This document shows positions 24,346 through 35,718 of a DNA stretch of 52,630 nt, one piece after another. The notes beneath the pieces are model-generated. The model was given only the letters and a program-made list of their open reading frames with translations. It searched no databases and was not told the origin of the DNA. Within the stretch, counting starts at the first letter, position 1, and each line of letters starts with the position of its first letter. The stretch is from Paracidovorax citrulli. GTDB lineage: Bacteria; Pseudomonadota; Gammaproteobacteria; Burkholderiales; Burkholderiaceae_C. The position numbers were made by a program, and so were the translations under genes. The DNA lies in contig NZ_FNEY01000033.1 in assembly GCF_900100305.1 (NCBI RefSeq), positions 1-52,630 on the forward strand, read 5' to 3'.

Positions 24346-25908
24346 TCAGCCGTCGCTGTCGCCCCATCCACCGAGCACCTTGTAGAGCGTGACCCGGTTG
24401 GACTGGTCGGCCAGTTGCACGCCGATCAGCCCCTGCTGCGCGGTGTAGAGCGAGCGCTGCGCATCCAGCACGGCCAGGTAGCTGTCGGCGCCCAGCCGCC
24501 ACCGGGCCAGGGTCAGGTCGAGCGCGCGCTGGCTGGAGTCCACGAGGGATTGCTGCGCCTGCAGGCGCTCCTGCAGCGTGGCGCGCTCGGCCAGCGCGTC
24601 CGCTGCCTCGCGAAAGGCCGTCTGCACGGTCTTCTCGTACTGGGCCAGGGCGGTTTCCCGCGCGACCTCGGCCACGCGCAGGTTGGCCCGGTTGCGCCCG
24701 CCGTCGAAGATCGGCAGGCGGATCTGCGGCGCGAAGCTCCAGGTGCCGTTGCCCGCGCCGAAAAGTCCCGACAGTTCGTTGCTCGCCGTGCCCACGCTGG
24801 TGGTGAGCGTGATGGAAGGGAAGAACGCGGCGCGCGCGGCGCCGATATTGGCGAACGCGCCCCGCAGCGAGCGCTCGGCCGCCTGCACGTCCGGGCGGTG
24901 CAGCAGCGTGGAAGACGGCAGCGAGCCCGCGGGCACCGCCAGGGCCTGCGCCACCGACACCGCGGGCCGCTGCCAGCGCGCCGGATCGGGACTGCCGGCG
25001 CGGTCGCCGCCCGGCGCGGAGGCCCCGGTTTCCGCGGGCGGCGGCGCCAGCGCCTCCAAGGCCGCGGGCGGCAGCAGGGCATCGTCCACGGGGCGTCCCG
25101 CCAGCAGGTGGAGCGCGTTGCGGTCCCTGGCGAGCTGGGTGGCGGCGCTGGCGAGGTCGGTGCGCGCCGCATCGACCGTGGCCTGCGTCTGCGTGAGCGT
25201 GAGGCCCGAGGTGGCTCCCTGTTCATAGCTGCGCCGCGCCAGGGCGAGCGACTGCGACCGGGTGCGCAGCGTTTCGCGCGCCAGCAGCAGGCGGCGCGCG
25301 TCGGCGTCGAGCGCGAGCCAGGCGCCGGCCACGTCGGCCACCAGGCTCAGGCGCACGCTGCGCGCGTTCTCGCCCACGCGCAGGAATTCCTGCAGCGCGG
25401 CATCGTTGAGGTTGCGCACCCGGCCGAAGAAGTCGATCTCGTAGCTCGCGAAGCCGATCTGGGCGCTGTACTGGCTGGCCGTGCTGGCGCGGCCGGCGGC
25501 GGTGAGATCGTCGGCCGTGCGGCTGCGGGTGCCGGCGCCCGTGGCGCCCACGGTGGGGAAGAGGTCCGCGCGGCTCACGCCGTACTGGGCCCGGGCCCGC
25601 TCGATGGCCAGCACGGCCACGCGCAGGTCGCGGTTGGCTTCGAGCGATTGCGCGATCACGCCCCGCAGCCGCGGCTCCGTGATGAACGACTCCCAGGGCC
25701 TCAGGCCGATGTCCACCGCGATTCCGAAGGTCACGCTGTCGGTGCCGCGGGTGGACGGGGAACCGACCACCTCCGGCACGGGCAGCGCGGGCTTCCAGAA
25801 CGGCGGCGCGAGGTTGGTGCAGCCCGCCGCGAGCAGCGCGGCGGCCAGGGTCGCCCCGCTGGCGAGGCGCGGGCAGGCGAAAAGGGAGGGAAAGGGCGCG
25901 CGCGTCAT
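24346..25908 (-). CDS. RND efflux outer-membrane lipoprotein (NodT/OprM family)
   Basis: 520 residues. Lipoprotein signal with lipobox LLAAGC (Cys30). Two repeats of the TolC/OprM outer-membrane channel fold follow ([21 protein letters not shown] and [20 protein letters not shown]), with [17 protein letters not shown] and [20 protein letters not shown]. It is the trimeric exit duct of the pump encoded upstream. Its ATG overlaps the stop of the pump gene by ATGA. The stretch around residues 300-330 is a Pro/Ala-rich insertion ([14 protein letters not shown]) not usual for the family. Confidence 0.93.
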   Translation of the reverse strand: MTRAPFPSLFACPRLASGATLAAALLAAGCTNLAPPFWKPALPVPEVVGSPSTRGTDSVTFGIAVDIGLRPWESFITEPRLRGVIAQSLEANRDLRVAVLAIERARAQYGVSRADLFPTVGATGAGTRSRTADDLTAAGRASTASQYSAQIGFASYEIDFFGRVRNLNDAALQEFLRVGENARSVRLSLVADVAGAWLALDADARRLLLARETLRTRSQSLALARRSYEQGATSGLTLTQTQATVDAARTDLASAATQLARDRNALHLLAGRPVDDALLPPAALEALAPPPAETGASAPGGDRAGSPDPARWQRPAVSVAQALAVPAGSLPSSTLLHRPDVQAAERSLRGAFANIGAARAAFFPSITLTTSVGTASNELSGLFGAGNGTWSFAPQIRLPIFDGGRNRANLRVAEVARETALAQYEKTVQTAFREAADALAERATLQERLQAQQSLVDSSQRALDLTLARWRLGADSYLAVLDAQRSLYTAQQGLIGVQLADQSNRVTLYKVLGGWGDSDG

Positions 25909-28900
25909 GCGGAGGCTCCGGAGGCAGGGCTGGAAGGCGGGGGGGCGTCGGTGCCCGCCGACGGGTGCGCCGCGTCGGGCCCGGTACGCGCCCCGCGCCG
26001 GGCGAAGAAGCCGCGGATCAGCACGAAGAACACCGGCACGAAGAAGATGCCCAGCACCGTGGCAGACACCATGCCGCCCAGCACCGCGGTGCCGATCGCC
26101 TGGCGCCCGCCCGCGCCCGCGCCGGTGCCGATCGCCAGCGGCAGCACGCCGAAGCCGAAGGCCAGCGAGGTCATCAGGATGGGCCGCAGCCGCAGCCGCA
26201 CGGCCTCGAGCGTGGCGTCGATCACGCTGCGCCCGGCGGCCTGCAACTGGGTGGCGAATTCCACGATCAGGATGGCGTTCTTCGATGCCAGCCCCACGGT
26301 GGTCAGCAGCCCCACCTGGAAGTACACGTCGTTCGACAGTCCTCGGATGCCGATGCCCAGCAGCGCACCCACGATGCCCAGCGGCACCACCAGGATCACC
26401 GAGAACGGCACCGACCAGCTCTCGTACAGCGCGGCCAGGCACAGAAATACGAACAGGATGGAGATCGCGTAGAGCAGCGGCGCCTGCGAGCCCGAGAGCC
26501 GTTCCTGGTAGGAGGCGCCGGTCCATTCGTAGCCGATGCCCGGAGGCATCTGCTTCATGATCTCGTCCACCGCCGCCATGGCCGCGCCGGAGCTGACGCC
26601 CGGCGCCGCGTCGCCCACGAACTCGTAGCTCGGGCTGCCGTTGTAGCGCTGCAGCTGCGGGGAGCCGTAGGTCCAGTTCGTGGAAGAGAACGCGCTGAAC
26701 GGCACCATCTGGCCCTGGTTGTTGCGCACCGTCCAGGGGCCGATGTCCTGCGGCAGCATGCGGTAGGGCGCGTCGCCCTGCATGTACACGCGCTTGACGC
26801 GGCCCTTGTTGAGGAAATCGTTCACGTAAGTGCCGCCGATGGCGCTCGAGAGCGTGCTGTTGATGTCGGCGGTGGCCAGGCCCAGCGCACCGGCCTTGGC
26901 GTCGTCGATGGACACGCCCAGCTGGGCGGTGTCGTCGGGGTTGTTGCTGCGCACGTTGGAGAGCTCGGGCCGCCCGGAGGCGAGCTTCAGCACCTGGTCG
27001 CGCGCGGCCACGAGCGCCGCGTGGCCCAGCCCGTTCAGGTCCTTGAGCTGGAAGTTGAAGCCCGCGTTGGCGCCCAGCCCGCGCACGGCCGGCGGCAGCA
27101 CGACGAAGATGCGCGCGTCCCGGATCCGGCGCAGGTCGCGGGTCGCCTTGCGCGCGATCGCGTCGGCGCTCTGCCCGGGGCCCTGGCGTTCGCTCCAGGT
27201 CTTCAGGCGCACGAATCCGCGCGCGGAACTCTGGTCGCCGTTGGCCCCGGTGATGGAGTTGAAGCTCACCACGTCGGGCTGCTCGGCGAAGTATTTCTGC
27301 ACCTCGGCCATCACCGCCTGCAGCCGGGTATTGGACGAGCCCGCGGGCAGGGTGATCTGCACCTGCATGGCCCCCTGGTCCTCGTTGGGCAGGAAGGAAG
27401 TGGGCAGGCGCATGAACAGCACCGCCATGCCGCCCACGATGAGCGCGTAGATCAGCATCATGCGGCCGCCACGGCGCACGATGCGGCCCACGCCGCGCTG
27501 GTAGCCGTCGGCCGTGCGGTCGAAGCGGCGGTTGAAGCCGGCGAAAAAGCGGTCCAGCCAGCCCAGCGGGCCGCGCCGCGGCACGCCGCCGTGCGGGCTG
27601 TGCGCGCCCTTCGGGATGGGCTTGAGCAGCGTGGCGCAGAGCGCCGGCGTGAGCGTGAGGGCCACCAGCACCGACAGCACCATCGCCGAAACCACGGTGA
27701 TCGAGAACTGCCGGTAGATCACGCCCGTCGAGCCGCCGAAGAATGCCATCGGGATGAACACCGCCGAGAGCGTGAGCGCGATGCCCACCAGGGCCGGCGT
27801 GATCTCCGCCATCGACTTGCGGGTGGCCTCCTTCGGCGTAAGCCCTTCCTCGCTCATCACGCGCTCGACGTTCTCCACCACCACGATCGCGTCGTCCACC
27901 AGCAGGCCGATCGCCAGCACCATGCCGAACATCGTGAGCGTGTTGATCGAATAGCCCGCCGCCGAGAGCACCCCGAAGGTGCCCAGCAGCACCACCGGCA
28001 CGGCGATGGCCGGGATCAGCGTGGCGCGGAAGTTCTGCAGGAAGAGATACATCACCAGCACCACGAGCACCATGGCCTCGGCCAGCGCCTTGACCACCTC
28101 GTCGATGGAGGCCTCGACGAACGGCGTGGTGTCGTAGCTCGTGAACGGCTTGAGCTGGTAGGGGAAGAAGGGCCGCAGCTCTGCGATCTTGGCGTTCACC
28201 GCCTCGGCCACCGCCATGGCGTTGGCGCCGTCGGCCAGCACCACGCCCATGCCCGCGCCCGGCCGCCCGTTGAGCCGCGAGGTGATGGTGAGGTTCTCCG
28301 CGCCGAGTTCGATGCGCGCGACGTCCTTCAGGCGCACCACCGAGCCGTCGGTGGCCACCTTGAGCACGATGTTCTCGAACTCGGCCCGGCTCTGCAGCTT
28401 GCTGCGCGCGGTGATGGTGGCGTTGAGCTGCTGGCCGCCCACGGCGGGCAGGGCGCCGAGCTGCCCCGCCGAAACCTGCGCGTTCTGCGCGTTGATGGCG
28501 CTGCCCACGTCGGAGGGCATCAGCGCGTATTTTTCGAGCTTGGCGGGATCCATCCACACGCGCATCGCGTAGGGCGTGCCGAAGGTCGCCACGTCGCCCA
28601 CGCCATCGACGCGGCTGATGACGTCCACGAGGTTGCTGGAGATGTAGTCGCCGATGTCCACCTGCGTGACCGACGGGTCGGGCGAGGTGAAGCTGACGAT
28701 CATCAGGTAATCGTTGCCGCCCTTGGTGACCGTCACGCCGCGGCTCTGCACCGCCGGCGGCAGGCGCGACATGGCCTGCTGCAGCTTGTTCTGCACCTGC
28801 ACCTGCGCCACGTCGATGTTGGTGCCGGCGTTGAAGGTGAGCGTGGTGCGCGAGCTGCCCGAGGCGTCGCTGGTCGAGCCCATGTAGATGAGGTTGTCCA

Positions 28901-29114
28901 GCCCCTTGAGCTGCTGCTCGATCACCTGCGTGACCGATTCCTCCACCGTCTTGGCCGATGCGCCGGTGTAGATGGCGCTGATGGATACGCGCGGCGGCGC
29001 GATGTCGGGGTACTGCTCCAGCGGCAGATTGCGGATCGACATCGCGCCCGCGAGCATGATGACGATGGCGATGACCCACGCGAAGATGGGCCGGTGGATG
29101 AAGAACTGGGCCAT
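25905..29114 (-). CDS. RND multidrug efflux permease (AcrB/MexB, HAE1 family)
   Basis: 1069 residues, full length. Starts [20 protein letters not shown], the standard TM1. The proton-relay Asp pair is present in TM4 ([18 protein letters not shown]), and porter-domain motifs are intact ([54 protein letters not shown]). Inner-membrane homotrimer that exports amphiphilic drugs by proton antiport. Middle gene of an MFP-RND-OMF operon. No TetR or two-component regulator adjoins it in the window, so its control must come from elsewhere or from the 438-base upstream region. Substrate spectrum unknown. Confidence 0.96.
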   Translation of the reverse strand: MAQFFIHRPIFAWVIAIVIMLAGAMSIRNLPLEQYPDIAPPRVSISAIYTGASAKTVEESVTQVIEQQLKGLDNLIYMGSTSDASGSSRTTLTFNAGTNIDVAQVQVQNKLQQAMSRLPPAVQSRGVTVTKGGNDYLMIVSFTSPDPSVTQVDIGDYISSNLVDVISRVDGVGDVATFGTPYAMRVWMDPAKLEKYALMPSDVGSAINAQNAQVSAGQLGALPAVGGQQLNATITARSKLQSRAEFENIVLKVATDGSVVRLKDVARIELGAENLTITSRLNGRPGAGMGVVLADGANAMAVAEAVNAKIAELRPFFPYQLKPFTSYDTTPFVEASIDEVVKALAEAMVLVVLVMYLFLQNFRATLIPAIAVPVVLLGTFGVLSAAGYSINTLTMFGMVLAIGLLVDDAIVVVENVERVMSEEGLTPKEATRKSMAEITPALVGIALTLSAVFIPMAFFGGSTGVIYRQFSITVVSAMVLSVLVALTLTPALCATLLKPIPKGAHSPHGGVPRRGPLGWLDRFFAGFNRRFDRTADGYQRGVGRIVRRGGRMMLIYALIVGGMAVLFMRLPTSFLPNEDQGAMQVQITLPAGSSNTRLQAVMAEVQKYFAEQPDVVSFNSITGANGDQSSARGFVRLKTWSERQGPGQSADAIARKATRDLRRIRDARIFVVLPPAVRGLGANAGFNFQLKDLNGLGHAALVAARDQVLKLASGRPELSNVRSNNPDDTAQLGVSIDDAKAGALGLATADINSTLSSAIGGTYVNDFLNKGRVKRVYMQGDAPYRMLPQDIGPWTVRNNQGQMVPFSAFSSTNWTYGSPQLQRYNGSPSYEFVGDAAPGVSSGAAMAAVDEIMKQMPPGIGYEWTGASYQERLSGSQAPLLYAISILFVFLCLAALYESWSVPFSVILVVPLGIVGALLGIGIRGLSNDVYFQVGLLTTVGLASKNAILIVEFATQLQAAGRSVIDATLEAVRLRLRPILMTSLAFGFGVLPLAIGTGAGAGGRQAIGTAVLGGMVSATVLGIFFVPVFFVLIRGFFARRGARTGPDAAHPSAGTDAPPPSSPASGASA

Positions 29115-29123
29115 GGCGCGTCC

Positions 29124-30476
29124 TCAGCGCGCGGCCGCCGGGGCGCTGCCCGCGGCGCCGGGGGCAGCGGGTGCCGGCGCCGATGTTCCCTGGGAGGGCG
29201 AGAGCGCGGCGCCCTGCGGCAGGCTCTTCACCTCCACCGGCTTCACCGCGTCGCCCGGCTGGATGCGCTGCAGGCCGTCCACGATGACGCGGTCGCCCGG
29301 CGCCATGCCCGCCGTCGCCACCCAGCGATTGCCCACGGCCGCGCCCACCTCGATGCCGCGGCGCTCCACCTGGTCCTGCGCGTTGGCGACCAGCACGCTG
29401 GCATTGCCGGCGGCGTCGCGCGTCACGCCCTGCTGCGGCACGAGCAGGGCCTGCTCGTTCACGCCGGTCTCCAGCACGGCGCGCACGTACATGCCGGGCA
29501 TGAGCAGCCCGTCCGGGTTGGGCACCACGCCGCGCAGCGTGACCGCGCCGGTCGTCGGATTGACCGTGATGCCGCTGAACTGCAGCCGGCCGGCGTGGGC
29601 ATAGGTGCTGCCGTCCTCGAGCCTGAGCCGCATGCGCGCCTGGCCCTCCCCGACGCGCTGCAGCCGGCCATTCGCCAGTTCGGTCTTCCAGCGCAGCACG
29701 TCGGTGCTCGACTGGGTGACGTCCACGTAGAGCGGATCGACCTGCGAGACGGTGGTGAGGGCGGTCGCCTGGTTGGCGGTGACCAGGGCCCCGGGCGTGA
29801 CGCTGGACGTCGCCGTGCGGCCGGAGATGGGCGACTGGATGCGCGCGTAACCCAGGTTGATGCGCGCCGTGGCCACCGCGGCGCGTGCCACGGCCACATC
29901 CGAGCGCGCCTGCTGGGCCGCCGCCTGGCTGTCGTCCGCCACCTGCCGGCTGACGGCCTCGATCTTCGCCAGCTCGGCATTGCGCCGCGCGTTCGACTCC
30001 GCCGATGCGGCGGTGGCCTGGGCCCGGCCCAGCGAGGCCTCGGCGCTGGCCAGGGCCGCCTCCAGCGGCGCCGGGTCGAGCTGGTAGAGCGCCTGGCCCG
30101 CCTTCACTTCCGCGCCCTCCGTGAACAGTCGTTTCTGCACGATCCCGCCCACCTGGGGCCGGATCTCGGCCACGAGATAGGCATTGGTGCGTCCCGGCAA
30201 TTCGGTGGTCACGGACTGGCGCTCGGGCTGCAGCGTGACCACGCCCACTTCCACGGGGCCGCGCGGCGCCGGCGCCGGGGCCTTGTCCGAACAGCCGGCC
30301 AGGATCGTCCCCAGGCCCAGCACCAGCCACGCGGCGCGGATCCGCCGTGCGCCACGGGCGCGGCCACCCTCCAGCGCGACCGTGGGAGTGCGCGACGGTC
30401 GTTCGAGCGGAAAGGCAGCGGCGGAAACGGGAGGGACGGCGAAGCGGGGGGCGGAGCAGGAGGGCGTGGAATTCAT
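29124..30476 (-). CDS. RND efflux periplasmic adaptor (membrane fusion protein)
   Basis: 450 residues. A lipobox LGTILAGC places Cys at 62, further in than usual; the first ~45 residues (Pro/Ala/Arg-rich) may not be part of the real protein, but no better start codon is seen. The adaptor fold is typical: TNAYLVAEIRPQVGGIVQKRL and EVKAGQALYQLDPAPLEAAL, then a helical hairpin, INLGYARIQSPISGRT and the C-terminal barrel (GLLMPGMYVRAVLETG). It links the RND permease to the outer-membrane channel. First gene of the operon; a 9-base gap separates it from the permease. Confidence 0.93.
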   Translation of the reverse strand: MNSTPSCSAPRFAVPPVSAAAFPLERPSRTPTVALEGGRARGARRIRAAWLVLGLGTILAGCSDKAPAPAPRGPVEVGVVTLQPERQSVTTELPGRTNAYLVAEIRPQVGGIVQKRLFTEGAEVKAGQALYQLDPAPLEAALASAEASLGRAQATAASAESNARRNAELAKIEAVSRQVADDSQAAAQQARSDVAVARAAVATARINLGYARIQSPISGRTATSSVTPGALVTANQATALTTVSQVDPLYVDVTQSSTDVLRWKTELANGRLQRVGEGQARMRLRLEDGSTYAHAGRLQFSGITVNPTTGAVTLRGVVPNPDGLLMPGMYVRAVLETGVNEQALLVPQQGVTRDAAGNASVLVANAQDQVERRGIEVGAAVGNRWVATAGMAPGDRVIVDGLQRIQPGDAVKPVEVKSLPQGAALSPSQGTSAPAPAAPGAAGSAPAAAR

Positions 30477-30914
30477 GGCGGGCGCTGCTGGGAGAACCAG
30501 GCATTCTCACCGCCGAATGAAAACGGCTTGTGAAGCGCGAAGGCCAGCGTTTCCGCATTCCGTTCCTGCGGCCGCCGTGCTGTGGCATACCAGGCTTGCA
30601 TGGAACTTGCATCGTGGAGTCCACGCTACAGGGCCTTGGAATACACCGGATTCCGCAAACAGTCCGCCTGTTCCGTCAATCGGAATGGCAGCATGGCAAT
30701 CTGCGAAGCGCCCAGTGCCATGGCGAGTTTGGGCCGATGGCGGGGCCAGGGCCTTGAAAGAGAGCTTGGGGCACCGAAGCCAGAATTCTGATTACGGATG
30801 AGTTTTTCTGGTTGCATCAATTTTGCAGTTTTGACTTAATGCTTCACCAATAGCCGTCCGAGCCGAAACGCTGTCCCGCTTCCAACAGAAATCATCCAGC
30901 CGAGGAGAAACCCC
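30477..30914. other. Divergent intergenic region, efflux operon / PAS chemoreceptor
   Basis: 438 bases. It must contain promoters for the efflux operon (minus) and the PAS chemoreceptor (plus). The right end is AT-rich (30795-30850) and holds TTGACT at 30832-30837. A short palindrome CAGAATTCTG lies near 30782. No gene was recognised; short open frames here lack family resemblance. Confidence 0.4.
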
Positions 30915-32567
30915 ATGCGCGTCAACCTTCCCGTCACCACCCAGGAATACCCCTTCCCACGGGGCGAGACACTGGTTTCCACCACCGACCTGCAAGGGCG
31001 CATCCTCTACTGCAATCCCATGTTCGTGGAGGTGAGCGGGTACGAGCGCGCCGAGCTGCTGGGCCAGCCGCACAACATGATCCGCCACCCGGACATGCCG
31101 GAAGAGGCGTTCCGCGACATGTGGGAAACCATCGCCGCCGGGTGGCCGTGGTCCGCCGCGGTGAAGAACCGCCGCAAGGACGGCACTTACTACTGGGTCA
31201 TGGCCAACGTCACGCCGCTGATGGAGGACGGGCGCCCGGTGGGATACATGTCCGTGCGCACCGAGGCCTCGCGCGAGCAGATCGCGGACGCGGAAGCGCT
31301 CTACGGCCGGATGCGCGCGGAGAAGCAGGCCGGCCGCATGGTGCATGCGCTGCAGCGCGGCCGGGTCGTGCGCAGGACGCTGTCCGGTCGCATCCGCCAG
31401 GCGTTGGAGATCGGCCTGGGCGGGCAGGTGGCCATGGCCTTCGCCGCCGTATGGCTGGCGGCGTTCCTCGCGGGACTCGTGGACCAGGAATCGGGCATGT
31501 TCTCCGCGCTGGCGTGGCTGGCCGCCGCCGGCGTGGCCCTGGGCGGATTCGCATGGGTGCGCCGCACCGCCGTGCTGCCGCTCGTCGCCATGGTGGGGGC
31601 TGCCAACCGGATGGCGGCCGGCGACCTCACGCAGAGCGTCACCGTGACGCGCACCGGCCTGACCGGCGAACTGCAGCGCGCGCTCGCGCAGCTCAACGTC
31701 AATCTGCTGTCCATCGTGCGCGACGCCCGGCAGGAGAGCGACAAGATGCGCATGTCGAGCCGCGAGATCGCGCAGGGCAACCAGGAGCTGTCTTCCCGCA
31801 CCGAGAACCAGGCGAGCAATCTGCAGCAGACGGCCGCCTCGATGGAGGAGATCACCGGCACCGTCAAGCAGACCGCCGACTCCGCGCGCCAGGCCAGCGA
31901 ACTCGCCCAGCAGGCCACCGGCGTGGCCGAGCGCACCAGCGGCGCGGTGGAAGAGGTGGCCACGACCATGCGCGAGATCCAGACCTCGTCCGGCCGCATC
32001 GGCGAAATCACCGGGCTGATCGATTCCATCGCCTTCCAGACCAACATCCTCGCGCTGAACGCGGCCGTGGAGGCGGCGCGCGCGGGCGAGCACGGCCGCG
32101 GCTTCGCCGTGGTGGCCGCCGAGGTGCGCAGCCTGTCGCAGCGCACACAGTCCGCCGCCAAGGAAATCCGCCAACTGATCGAGGAATCCGCGGCGCGGGT
32201 GGGCGAGGGCCACGCGCGCACCGATGGTGCCCGCCGGACCATGCAGGAATCGCTCGAACTGGTGCGCCGCGTGGGCGTGTTCATCGGGGAGATCCACAGC
32301 GCCTCGAACGAGCAGCTCTCGGGCATCTCGCAGGTGAATGCGGCCGTTGCCCAACTGGACACCATCACCCAGCAGAACGCGGCGCTGGTGGAGGAGAGCG
32401 CGGCTCTGGCCATCGAACTCGAACGGCAGGCGCAGACCGTGTCGGAGTCGGTGCAGGTGTTCCGCCTGGACCGGGGGCCCCGCGCCGCCGCGCCCGACGC
32501 CGTGGCCCTGCGCAAGGCGGCCAAGGCCGGCAGGGCCACCGCCGCGGCACTGCCCGCGCTGCGCTGA
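30915..32567 (+). CDS. PAS-domain chemoreceptor (Aer-like)
   Basis: 550 residues. The N-terminal PAS domain at about 15-115 ([52 protein letters not shown]) is of the Aer type. A central hydrophobic pair follows at about 175-215 ([14 protein letters not shown] and [10 protein letters not shown]), then HAMP and the MCP signalling domain with tip [20 protein letters not shown]. There is no periplasmic sensor, so it should sense an internal redox or energy signal, probably through FAD bound by PAS (family inference). Its ribosome site GAGGAGAA is strong. Followed by a GC-rich stem and T-run. Confidence 0.93.
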   Translation: MRVNLPVTTQEYPFPRGETLVSTTDLQGRILYCNPMFVEVSGYERAELLGQPHNMIRHPDMPEEAFRDMWETIAAGWPWSAAVKNRRKDGTYYWVMANVTPLMEDGRPVGYMSVRTEASREQIADAEALYGRMRAEKQAGRMVHALQRGRVVRRTLSGRIRQALEIGLGGQVAMAFAAVWLAAFLAGLVDQESGMFSALAWLAAAGVALGGFAWVRRTAVLPLVAMVGAANRMAAGDLTQSVTVTRTGLTGELQRALAQLNVNLLSIVRDARQESDKMRMSSREIAQGNQELSSRTENQASNLQQTAASMEEITGTVKQTADSARQASELAQQATGVAERTSGAVEEVATTMREIQTSSGRIGEITGLIDSIAFQTNILALNAAVEAARAGEHGRGFAVVAAEVRSLSQRTQSAAKEIRQLIEESAARVGEGHARTDGARRTMQESLELVRRVGVFIGEIHSASNEQLSGISQVNAAVAQLDTITQQNAALVEESAALAIELERQAQTVSESVQVFRLDRGPRAAAPDAVALRKAAKAGRATAAALPALR

Positions 32568-32568
32568 C

Positions 32569-32588
32569 GCCCGCCGCGGCGGCTTTTT
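32569..32588 (+). terminator. Candidate terminator after the PAS chemoreceptor
   Basis: Immediately after the TGA, the self-complementary CCGCCGCGGCGG is followed by CTTTTTG. The stem is GC-rich but its loop must be very small or take up stem bases, so strength is uncertain. Confidence 0.4.
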
Positions 32589-32707
32589 GCAACCTTGTGT
32601 ATCCCGCCCGGCCATGGCCGGGCCACGCCCCGTTGCGGTCCGCGCGGCTTGCATGGACACTGGCGCCAGGCCAGATGCCGTTCACCATCCAGCACCGGGA
32701 GGCTTCC

Positions 32708-33157
32708 ATGACCGCAGTCGCAGACATCCTCAGATCCAAGGCCCACCAGGAGGTCTTCACCATCGCGCCGTCCGACTCCATGCTCGACGCGCTGCGCCTG
32801 ATGGCCGACAAGGGCATCGGTGCGCTGCTCGTGATGGACGGGGAGCGCATCGCCGGCATCGTCACCGAGCGGGATTACGCGCGCAAGGTGGCGCTGCTGG
32901 GGCGCACGTCGGGCGACACCCGCGTGGCGGACGTGATGACGCGCGCCGTGCGCTTCGTGCGGCCCGCGCAGACCAGCGGCCAGTGCCTGGCGCTCATGAG
33001 CGAGAACCGGCTGCGGCACCTGCCCGTCGTGGAGGAGGACGGCACGCTCGTGGGCCTCATCTCCATCGGCGACCTCGTGAAGGACGTGATCTCCGAGCAG
33101 CAGTTCATCATCGAGCAGATGGAGCAGTACATCACCGGGGGCGGACGGCCCGCCTAG
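32708..33157 (+). CDS. CBS-domain pair protein
   Basis: 149 residues consisting only of two CBS motifs: residues ~8-65 (TIAPSDSMLDALRLMADKGI, IAGIVTERDYARKV) and ~75-130 (FVRPAQTSGQCLALMSENRL, LVGLISIGDLVKDVI). Stand-alone CBS pairs bind adenine nucleotides and regulate unknown partners. ATG at 32708 follows GGGAGGCTTCC. Monocistronic: the chemoreceptor upstream has its own likely terminator and the downstream gene is convergent. Confidence 0.92.
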   Translation: MTAVADILRSKAHQEVFTIAPSDSMLDALRLMADKGIGALLVMDGERIAGIVTERDYARKVALLGRTSGDTRVADVMTRAVRFVRPAQTSGQCLALMSENRLRHLPVVEEDGTLVGLISIGDLVKDVISEQQFIIEQMEQYITGGGRPA

Positions 33158-33196
33158 GCGGCTCGCCGGCGCCGCTCCGGAACACGGCGCTCCCCG

Positions 33197-34255
33197 TCAA
33201 AGCGCAAGCGAGGTCTGCTGCTGGCCGAAGTGCCTCCCGAGTGCGGGGATGACCTGCAGGCCATAGAGCCGGTAGGACGTCAGCAGGGCATTCCTGTCCA
33301 GGGTATTGCCCGTGAAGAAGCCCACCATGTGGCCAGCCCCCGTGCGGCGCGCCTGCTCCACGATCTGCTCCACGACATCGGCAGGCGACCCGGCGATGGT
33401 GTCCTGTTCGAGGATGGAGGGAATGCGGTGGCGTGCGGTGTCGGCCTGTTCCAGCGCCTCGGCCCGGCCCGGTGCCACGAAGATGCACCGCCTGATCGCC
33501 AGCCGGGAAGACACCTCGTCTTCGGACCCGGCATGGATGGCGTTGCGGTATTCATCGAAGAGTGCGCAGACTTCGTCCACGGAGAGGAAGCCCGTACAGA
33601 CCTTGTGCCCCTCGCGAGCGGCTTCCTGCGCGGCCCTGGCGCTGCGCACCGTCGCCCAGACCGGCGGGAAGGGCCTCTGCAGTGGCGACGGAACGATGTG
33701 GAGGTTCTTCAGCGTCCAGTAGGTGCCCGCATGCTCCAGGGGGACCGTGTCCATCGCCTTCCGGATGATGTGCCGGGCTTCATCGAACATCGGCTGCAGA
33801 TGCTCCTGGTCCACGCCCAGGGCAGCCGCCTCGTCCGGACCGGACCCGCGTGCCAGGCCGACTTCCAGCCGTCCTCCGCTCAGGTGGTCGAGTACGCCGA
33901 TCTCCTCCAGGACACGCCACGGCTGGCTGAGCGGAAGCACCCATCCCAGGACTCCGATCCTCAACCGCTTCGTCACTGCCGCGGCCGCGGCCGCGACCAG
34001 GGCGGGCGCCGGAGAAACCCGTGCGCCGCCGAAATGGTGTTCGCTGAAGAAGATGCCTTCGTATCCGAGCGCTTCCGCGTCGGCCCAGCTCTTTCTTCGC
34101 CAGGTGAGTTCCGCCTGATAGTTGGCCGGGTCGAAAGCGGCAGGGTTTTCGTCAGCGGAAACGTTGAATTGTTCGAAGATCCAGGATTTCATCGGTGCAG
34201 TGTTTTCATTTTCCAGGGGATTCGGGGATGCCGGGCGGGCGGCTTTGCGGGTCAT
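33197..34255 (-). CDS. Luciferase-like flavin-dependent monooxygenase (LLM class)
   Basis: 352 residues from the ATG at 34255, which overlaps the stop of the upstream carboxyltransferase by ATGA; an alternative ATG at 34192 gives the more usual family start MKSWIFEQFNVSADENP. The TIM-barrel of bacterial-luciferase-like FMN/F420 oxidoreductases is recognisable: ADAEALGYEGIFFSEHHFGG, LRIGVLGWVLPLSQPWRVLEE, LDHLSGGRLEVGLARGSGPDE and GSPADVVEQIVE. Its substrate is unknown. It forms a two-gene unit with an acyl-CoA-carboxyltransferase homologue, suggesting it oxidises a carboxylated or acyl product in a specialised pathway (inference). Less GC-rich than its neighbours. Confidence 0.85.
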   Translation of the reverse strand: MTRKAARPASPNPLENENTAPMKSWIFEQFNVSADENPAAFDPANYQAELTWRRKSWADAEALGYEGIFFSEHHFGGARVSPAPALVAAAAAAVTKRLRIGVLGWVLPLSQPWRVLEEIGVLDHLSGGRLEVGLARGSGPDEAAALGVDQEHLQPMFDEARHIIRKAMDTVPLEHAGTYWTLKNLHIVPSPLQRPFPPVWATVRSARAAQEAAREGHKVCTGFLSVDEVCALFDEYRNAIHAGSEDEVSSRLAIRRCIFVAPGRAEALEQADTARHRIPSILEQDTIAGSPADVVEQIVEQARRTGAGHMVGFFTGNTLDRNALLTSYRLYGLQVIPALGRHFGQQQTSLAL

Positions 34256-35679
34256 GCACGCTTGCGCATAGGGGTCGGGTTCCTGGCGCGTGCCCCAGGC
34301 TGCCCCGGCGCGGCCTCTGTCGTCAGATAGGGGGCGAGGTAGTGCAGGATCCTTTCCCGCGTGTCTGCAGGGTCGATCACTTCCGTGACGAGGCCTTTCT
34401 CCGCCAGCCGGGCCGGCGCCGAGATCTCGCGGCGGAGCAGTTCCACCACCCGCCGCTTTTCAGGGGGAGCGCTTTCCAATATCGCTTCCATCGTTTTGAT
34501 GCCGAAAACCCCGATATGGGCGTGCGGAAAGGCGAGAATCGCCACGGGGTCGAAGCCGGGGCCGTGCATGGCGTACAGTCCGCCGGTAAAAGCCTTTCGC
34601 ACGACGATGAGGATTTTCGGGACGGTGCTCCGGACATGCGCCGAAAACAGTTCGGCCGCTGCGGAGAATATGCCGCTGCGCTCCGCTTCCCTGCCTATCA
34701 TGAAACCCGGTACATCCGCGAAGAAAACGATGGGAATGCGGAGCTTGTCTGCAATGCGGATGGCGCGGACCATTTTCCTGGCCGATGGCCCCTGGATGGC
34801 GCCCGACTGGTGCCTGGGATTGTTGGCGATCAGCGCCATGGGGTGTTTCCCCACGGTCGCGAAACCGGTCAGGACCTCGGGAGCGTGGCGGGGGCTGATT
34901 TCCACCAGGCTGCCTGCATCGGCGACCGCCTCGACCAGGGCGTGCGCGTCGTAGGGCCTGCCAGGGTCGTGCGGGATGAGGCTGCCGATGTCCATTGGCC
35001 GCGGCCTGGGGCCCCTCGCCGGCCTCCTGGGTGCTTGCCGGCTGTCCAGGCGTATCAGCTTTCGCGCGCATGCGAACAGCGCCTGCTCGTCGTCGAAAAC
35101 CAGTTGCGCCGAACCGGCGTCGCTGTGCACTTGCGCTCCCCCCAGCGACTGCAGGTCGCATTCCTGCCCCAGCATGGCCCGGACCATGTCGGGGCGTCCC
35201 ATGCACAGGGCCCCTTTGCGGGTCATCAGCACGAGGTCGGCCAGCATGAGCGGCAACGCGAGAGGGCCGGAGGTCGGTCCCAGGACGGCGGAAACCATCA
35301 GATGCTGTTCCGCGAACCTGGCCAGGCACGCGCTGACCCGCCCCATGCCGGAAGGCGACAGCAGCAGGGTGGAAAGATCTGCCGTGATCACGCGGGTGGT
35401 ATCGAATCCCCGGTCCGGATCGCCCAGTTGATCCTGCACATAAAGCAGGGGGGCGCCCGCCTGCGCCGCCTGCTCGACAGTGCGGATGATGTGCGGCGCG
35501 GTGTTCCGTTGCAGTCGATCGTCGAATTCGCAGTCACGGCCCCGGTTCATGATCAGGAAAACGGTGCGTGAATCGACGAGGCCCTTGCCGCAGATGAAAT
35601 GGCTTTCAATGGATGGTCGCGTTTCGGTGAATGTTCCAGTATCGAAAATCGATCTTGTTCTGGCTGCGGAAATCGACAA
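34252..35679 (-). CDS. Orphan acyl-CoA carboxyltransferase (PccB/AccD-like)
   Basis: 475 residues. Two crotonase-like halves: an N-terminal half with AVLGPTSGPLALPLMLADLVLM and LGGAQVHSDAGSAQLVFDDEQ, and a C-terminal half with IPIVFFADVPGFMIGREAERSG, FGIKTMEAILESAPPEKRR and ITEVIDPADTR-like LVTEVIDPADTRERI. That matches the beta subunit of biotin-dependent carboxylases. No biotin carboxylase or biotin carrier gene is nearby, so it must share one, or it may work as a decarboxylase or transferase. The Gly-Gly oxyanion positions in the N half are partly changed. TTG at 35679 was chosen because GAGGAG lies seven bases upstream. It is coupled to the luciferase-like gene. Confidence 0.83.
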   Translation of the reverse strand: MSISAARTRSIFDTGTFTETRPSIESHFICGKGLVDSRTVFLIMNRGRDCEFDDRLQRNTAPHIIRTVEQAAQAGAPLLYVQDQLGDPDRGFDTTRVITADLSTLLLSPSGMGRVSACLARFAEQHLMVSAVLGPTSGPLALPLMLADLVLMTRKGALCMGRPDMVRAMLGQECDLQSLGGAQVHSDAGSAQLVFDDEQALFACARKLIRLDSRQAPRRPARGPRPRPMDIGSLIPHDPGRPYDAHALVEAVADAGSLVEISPRHAPEVLTGFATVGKHPMALIANNPRHQSGAIQGPSARKMVRAIRIADKLRIPIVFFADVPGFMIGREAERSGIFSAAAELFSAHVRSTVPKILIVVRKAFTGGLYAMHGPGFDPVAILAFPHAHIGVFGIKTMEAILESAPPEKRRVVELLRREISAPARLAEKGLVTEVIDPADTRERILHYLAPYLTTEAAPGQPGARARNPTPMRKRA

Positions 35680-35718
35680 GGGTTTCTCCTCGTGTTTTGT
35701 CGGGATTGTTATGTAAAT

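Noticed and set aside
25965-30533. ~1,500-codon plus-strand frame opposite the RND efflux operon
   Set aside because: Antisense shadow of the adaptor and permease genes, His/Arg/Gly-rich, no family resemblance, no ribosome site.
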